This document shows positions 49,208 through 52,194 of a stretch of DNA of 52,194 nucleotides, in pieces. The position numbers were made by a program, and so were the translations under genes. The stretch's first letter is position 1, and each line of letters opens with the position of its first letter. The stretch is from Gandjariella thermophila (lineage in GTDB: Bacteria > Actinomycetota > Actinomycetes > Mycobacteriales > Pseudonocardiaceae): assembly GCF_005405885.1 (NCBI RefSeq), contig NZ_BJFL01000034.1:1-52194 (forward strand). Direction: 5' to 3'. The notes below the pieces were generated by a model. It saw only the letters and a list, made by a program, of their open reading frames with translations. It had not been told where the DNA came from and did no database searches.

Positions 49208-49569
49208 GTGTGGTCGGATGCACGGGCCGCGGCACCGTTCTTGTACCCCGGCCGTCACCGAGCCGGGCCGCTGGCCGAGGTGGCGGACACCCTGGTGGTT
49301 GCCGACGCCGTGACGCTGGCGCTGCTCCAGACGCGGGCCGGCGACAGCAGGCGCGGTGAAGCCGCCCTGGCCGACTTCGCGGTGGCCAGCCGGGTCCACC
49401 AGGCCACCGGGATGATCTCCGCACAGCTCGAGATCAGCACGGGGGAGGCGTTCGCCCGGCTACGCGCCTACGCGTACCGGCACGGCCGATCCCTCGACGA
49501 GATCAGCGCCGGTTCCCCGACGAGGACCGGCGGCCACCAGAATCCCGCCATACCGAGGAGCACACGTGA
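49208..49569 (+). pseudogene. Decayed GAF-ANTAR protein gene
   Basis: From GTG 49208 the frame first shows only the end of a GAF domain ('GPLAEVADTLVVADAV'), then an ANTAR domain ('VASRVHQATGMISAQLEISTGEAFARLRAYAYRHGRSLDEISA'). At about 49510 the reading frame breaks. The frame two bases over continues with RFPDEDRRPPESRHTEEHT and a stop at 49567-49569 overlapping the next start (GTGATG). ANTAR domains normally continue '..VARDVVARRLRF..', so about seven codons are missing, with a frameshift. The N-terminal GAF half is also lost. A TACGGT -10 candidate (49193-49198) is retained. If read through, the in-frame product would invade the next gene by 176 bases. Confidence 0.7.
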
Positions 49570-50318
49570 TGAGCACGGGACCGACGATGCGCGAGCGGGC
49601 AGTGGTTTCGGCATTCGTGGACATGGCCGACACCATGGTCGCCGACTACGACGTCGTGGACCTCTCGCACCGGTTGGCCCGCTACTGCGTCGGCCTGCTT
49701 CCGGTGGCGGCGGCCGGTGTGCTGCTCACCGACGAGCACGGTGACCTGCGGCTGCTGGCCTCCTCGAACGAGGGCGCCCGCCTCACCGAGCTGGTCCAGT
49801 TGGAGAACGACCAGCCGGGACCCTGCATCGAGGTGGTCTGCACCGGCCGGGCCGTCGTCGTGGACGACCTCACCGGGTATGCCGAGCGCTGGCCGCGCTT
49901 CGTCGACGAGGCTCGCCGGCAGGGCTTCCGGTCCGTGCATGCGCTGCCGATGCGGCTGCGGGCGGAGATCGTCGGCGCGCTGAACCTGTTCGGCGCCGCG
50001 GCGACCCGGCTGTCCGAGGACGACCAGCGGCTGGCGCAGGCGCTGGCCGACGTCGCCACCATCGGCATCCTCCAGCAGCGTGCGCTGAGCCGCCGGGAGA
50101 CCATCGTCGAGCAACTTCAGGGCGCGCTGAACAGCCGGATCATCATCGAGCAGGCCAAGGGCGTGCTGTCCGAACGTGGCCACGTCGACGTTGACACCGC
50201 GTTCGACCTGCTGCGCGACCACGCTCGCGGCCACCAGCAGCGGCTCAGCGACCTCGCCCGCACCGTGGTGAACGACCGCACCGAAGCCCTCCGCGTCCTC
50301 GAGGCCCGCCGCCGCTGA
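49569..50318 (+). CDS. GAF-ANTAR domain transcription antitermination regulator
   Basis: 249 aa from ATG 49569 (GAGGAG lies eight bases upstream; GTG 49566 is an alternative). Residues ~15-165 form a GAF domain with 'ASSNEGARLTELVQLENDQPGPCIEVVCTGRAVVVDDL' and 'FRSVHALPMRLRAEIVGALNLFG'. Residues ~180-240 form an ANTAR domain ('LQGALNSRIIIEQAKGVLSERGHVDVDTAFDLLRDHARGHQQRLSDLARTVV'), which binds dual hairpins in RNA to prevent termination. The signal sensed by GAF is unknown. The gene overlaps the end of the decayed ANTAR gene, so the pair was originally one operon. Confidence 0.92.
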   Translation: MSTGPTMRERAVVSAFVDMADTMVADYDVVDLSHRLARYCVGLLPVAAAGVLLTDEHGDLRLLASSNEGARLTELVQLENDQPGPCIEVVCTGRAVVVDDLTGYAERWPRFVDEARRQGFRSVHALPMRLRAEIVGALNLFGAAATRLSEDDQRLAQALADVATIGILQQRALSRRETIVEQLQGALNSRIIIEQAKGVLSERGHVDVDTAFDLLRDHARGHQQRLSDLARTVVNDRTEALRVLEARRR

Positions 50319-50350
50319 GCCGGGCCCTACCGCGCCGCGAGTGGTGCGTC

Positions 50351-51187
50351 TCAGCCGGACGGCGGGAGAAGCGAATCCGCGTGCCGGCGCAGCGGCTCGC
50401 CCAAGTCCGGATGGTCACCCTGCTCGACGCGACGCAGCAGCCGCGCGATGACGCAGAGCTGCGCGACCCGCCCGGCCGCGGTGTCCAGCACGTCGGCGAA
50501 CGTGTCGTGGACCCGCCGCGCCATACTCGGCGTGCGCAGGCTGTAGCAGTACAGGGTGGCCGCGTCGGTGCCGGCGGGACCCCGACCCCATAGGTCCCAG
50601 TCGAGGATGCCGAAGTCTGGCCGGAGCAGGTTGTTCCAGTGCATATCCCCGTGCACCGTCTCCCAGCGCAGTGCCCCGAGGTCCACTCGGTCGCCGAAGA
50701 ACTGGCCGAGCCGCTCCCGCACCTTCACCCCGTCTGAGTTCACTCGCCTTGTGGGCGTCGCCGCAAGGACGTCCACGCAGCGGCGCAGCTCCGCCCACCA
50801 GGCGTTGGACAGCTCGATCTCCTGCCGCAGCACGTCCGTCGGCGAGCAGACCTCCCCGGGCATGAATGTCATGAGTTCCGCGCGTTGCCGGCGCGGGCCT
50901 TCCTCCCATTCGGTCACGGTAAGAACGCGGGGTTTCGGCAGACCTGTGAGGTCGTTGGCGTCGGCGTTTCCGGTCCATACGTCGCCGTGGGCCCACTGGC
51001 GCTGCTCGGCGAGGACCCGAAGCCAGTACCGTCCAGCGGACCCTTGAACGACGGCGCTGATGGAACGGAGCCGCCAGCCGTCGTGTGCAGGGCCATCGAT
51101 CGTCACACCGAAGTGTTCGGCCGCACGCGCGAGATTCTCCCGCATCCACGCGCGGTACTGAGCGTCGGCGTCGTCAAGTCGTGTCAT
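50351..51187 (-). CDS. Aminoglycoside phosphotransferase-like kinase
   Basis: 278 aa from ATG 51187, placed because the upstream ATPase gene stops five bases earlier. The catalytic loop is 'VHGDMHWNNLL' (residues 179-186) and the metal site 'GILDWDLWGRGPAGTDAATLYCY' (D196). An acidic/arg-rich N-terminal half has 'LRVLAEQRQWAHGDVWTGNADANDL'. This kinase fold phosphorylates small molecules or proteins; the substrate is not predictable. It is co-transcribed with the AAA ATPase in front. Confidence 0.82.
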   Translation of the reverse strand: MTRLDDADAQYRAWMRENLARAAEHFGVTIDGPAHDGWRLRSISAVVQGSAGRYWLRVLAEQRQWAHGDVWTGNADANDLTGLPKPRVLTVTEWEEGPRRQRAELMTFMPGEVCSPTDVLRQEIELSNAWWAELRRCVDVLAATPTRRVNSDGVKVRERLGQFFGDRVDLGALRWETVHGDMHWNNLLRPDFGILDWDLWGRGPAGTDAATLYCYSLRTPSMARRVHDTFADVLDTAAGRVAQLCVIARLLRRVEQGDHPDLGEPLRRHADSLLPPSG

Positions 51188-51192
51188 GACGC

Positions 51193-51942
51193 TCAGGAGT
51201 CGGCGATGTGTCGGAGGTAGCTTGCGGGGTTGTCCAGGTAGCGACGCCAGTGGTCGACGAGTTCGAGTTCTTCCCATTTTGTGCGCCGATAGCCGTGCTC
51301 GCCTACCTCAATGATGTCGGCGTCCGGGGTGGCCGCCAGGATTGGCGAGTGGGTGGCACATACTACCTGCGCCCCAGTCTGACTGAGTTGGTGCATCAGT
51401 GCCACAAGACGCAGGCAGGATGTGAAAGAGAGTGCGGCTTCGGGCTCGTCCATCACGTACAGCCCACGCTCGCGGAACATCGTGTCGAAGACGGTGAAGA
51501 AGCCCTCTCCGTGGCTCATTCGGGTGGTGTCTTCGTCCCAGTAGCCTCGCATGCCACTCACCGCCTCCATGAGCCCGAACGCCGTCTCGGCGCGGAGGAA
51601 GAAGCCCTTCTTCTTGGTGCGTGGCCCTGCCAGCATTCGTGCTCCTGCCGTCGTGGTCTCCAGTCGGAGCACCTCGCCGAGCGGAGTCTTGGGACGGGCG
51701 TTGCCGTACTTGCGCCCTGCCCGTCCGCCGCGCGCATCCAGACCGAAACCCTCCGCGATTGCCTCCACGAGAGTGGACTTACCCGAACCGTTCTCGCCGA
51801 CCAGAAAGGTCAGCGGCCGGTCGAAGGTCAGGCCCTTCGCGGCCAGCTCCGCGACGCATGGGACGGTGAACGGCCACGCGTCGCGTTCGTCCGGCGTCCG
51901 AGGGCGGAGAGCGTCAGGGATGTACGCACGGCGGACGAGCAT
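51193..51942 (-). CDS. AAA/ABC-type ATPase
   Basis: 249 aa from ATG 51942, with AGGAAG upstream; the longer frame to 52074 runs toward the IS21 end. The Walker A is GENGSGKS (49-56), the Walker B 'GLYVMDEPEAAL' is near residue 175, the signature-like 'RMSHGEGFF' precedes it, and the H-loop is 'VVCATHSPIL'. Such short predicted ATPases are ABC-type and related to the OLD/RecF ATPase class without the nuclease. It starts the ATPase-kinase operon about 110 bases from the IS21 end. Confidence 0.85.
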   Translation of the reverse strand: MLVRRAYIPDALRPRTPDERDAWPFTVPCVAELAAKGLTFDRPLTFLVGENGSGKSTLVEAIAEGFGLDARGGRAGRKYGNARPKTPLGEVLRLETTTAGARMLAGPRTKKKGFFLRAETAFGLMEAVSGMRGYWDEDTTRMSHGEGFFTVFDTMFRERGLYVMDEPEAALSFTSCLRLVALMHQLSQTGAQVVCATHSPILAATPDADIIEVGEHGYRRTKWEELELVDHWRRYLDNPASYLRHIADS

Positions 51943-52037
51943 GAGACGCGGCTTCCTATGAGGAGTAGCGGGGAGCGCAGTTACCCGAGGGAACACAGTT
52001 GCCCGCCGGTCGGCATGATGGGCTACAGGATGGCGAG

Positions 52038-52194
52038 TGTCGGCGGCGGGTGAAAACTGACCCCTGCGTGGCATCCGAATTTTGACCCCTTTGTCCGGTG
52101 ATCCTGGCTCCTATCTGGGGAGTCAGGAGGGACGGAGAGGGTGTTGTCCGTGGAGGATTGGGCTGAGATCCGCCGGTTGCACCGGTCGGAGCGA
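52038..52194 (+). mobile_element. Left end of an IS21-family insertion sequence
   Basis: From about 52038 (TGTCGGCGG) the sequence contains ACTGACCCC (52056-52064) and TTTGACCCC (52082-52090), the repeated terminal motifs of IS21 elements in actinomycetes, before the istA reading frame. The element runs off the right edge. The exact first base is uncertain by about 15 bases. Confidence 0.75.
52141..52194 (+). CDS. istA: IS21 transposase IstA, N-terminal fragment (cut by window)
   Basis: From GTG 52141 (preceded by GGAGGGACGGAGAGG) 18 codons are visible: MLSVEDWAEIRRLHRSER, which is the helix-turn-helix start of actinobacterial IstA proteins. The rest lies outside the window. Confidence 0.75.
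   Translation, partial: MLSVEDWAEIRRLHRSER

Noticed and set aside
49208-49744. 178-aa ANTAR protein read straight through in one frame
   Set aside because: After the break the frame becomes Arg/Gly-rich and overlaps the intact GAF-ANTAR gene by 176 bases, so the tail is not real protein.

Overview
This is a high-GC (about 70% or more) chromosomal segment of an actinomycete, most likely a member of the Pseudonocardiales. Third codon positions are almost all G or C, GTG and TTG starts are common, and neighbouring genes often overlap as ATGA or GTGA. The gene content is typical of that group: EspG/PPE-like type VII secretion factors, a DUF3558 lipoprotein, GAF-ANTAR proteins, an F420 reductase-like enzyme and an RNase H-CobC fusion. 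The genus call is inference.

Left part (1-18.9 kb): a poorly coding edge, then two small unknown genes and a type VII secretion-type substrate/chaperone cluster (1560-4679). An OmpR-family two-component pair, a small membrane protein and two tandem neutral zinc metallopeptidases follow. Next come two M16 peptidase subunits with nudC, a gluconate module (gntT-gntK divergent from a GntR repressor around a palindromic operator), a secreted M14 carboxypeptidase and a secreted metallophosphoesterase.

Middle (19.0-26.1 kb): a minus-strand operon jetA-jetB-jetC of the Wadjet class (TIGR02677, TIGR02678 and TIGR02680 families). It is an SMC-like plasmid-defence complex, but no nuclease gene (JetD/TIGR02679) is seen. 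Between jetA and jetB lie four tandem 38-bp repeats. Each encodes a complete 13-codon ORF with its own Shine-Dalgarno and overlaps the next by ATGA, making a translation-reinitiation ladder. This is the most unusual feature of the window.

26.3-33.95 kb: a conserved actinobacterial block resembling M. tuberculosis Rv2228c-Rv2236c: cobD, SURF1, a fructosamine-kinase-like gene, a ptpA-like phosphatase, cobC, Nif3, a zinc-ribbon coiled-coil protein, the RNase H-CobC fusion and RNase P RNA (rnpB). 34-37 kb: a broken PIN-domain toxin remnant, a DUF6777-type lipoprotein, a small cysteine-motif protein and a TetR regulator.

37.7-45.6 kb: a compact, type IV-secretion-like operon (two small two-helix membrane proteins, a VirB4-like ATPase, a VirB6-like membrane protein, a possible VirB8-like protein, a 40-aa basic peptide, a cell-wall hydrolase and an unknown protein) without relaxase or coupling protein. 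It is followed by an RNB-domain nuclease, an NADPH:F420 reductase-like protein and a cytoplasmic BtuF-like protein. A decayed ANTAR gene sits next to an intact GAF-ANTAR regulator. The window closes with a kinase/AAA-ATPase pair and the left end of an IS21-family insertion sequence.
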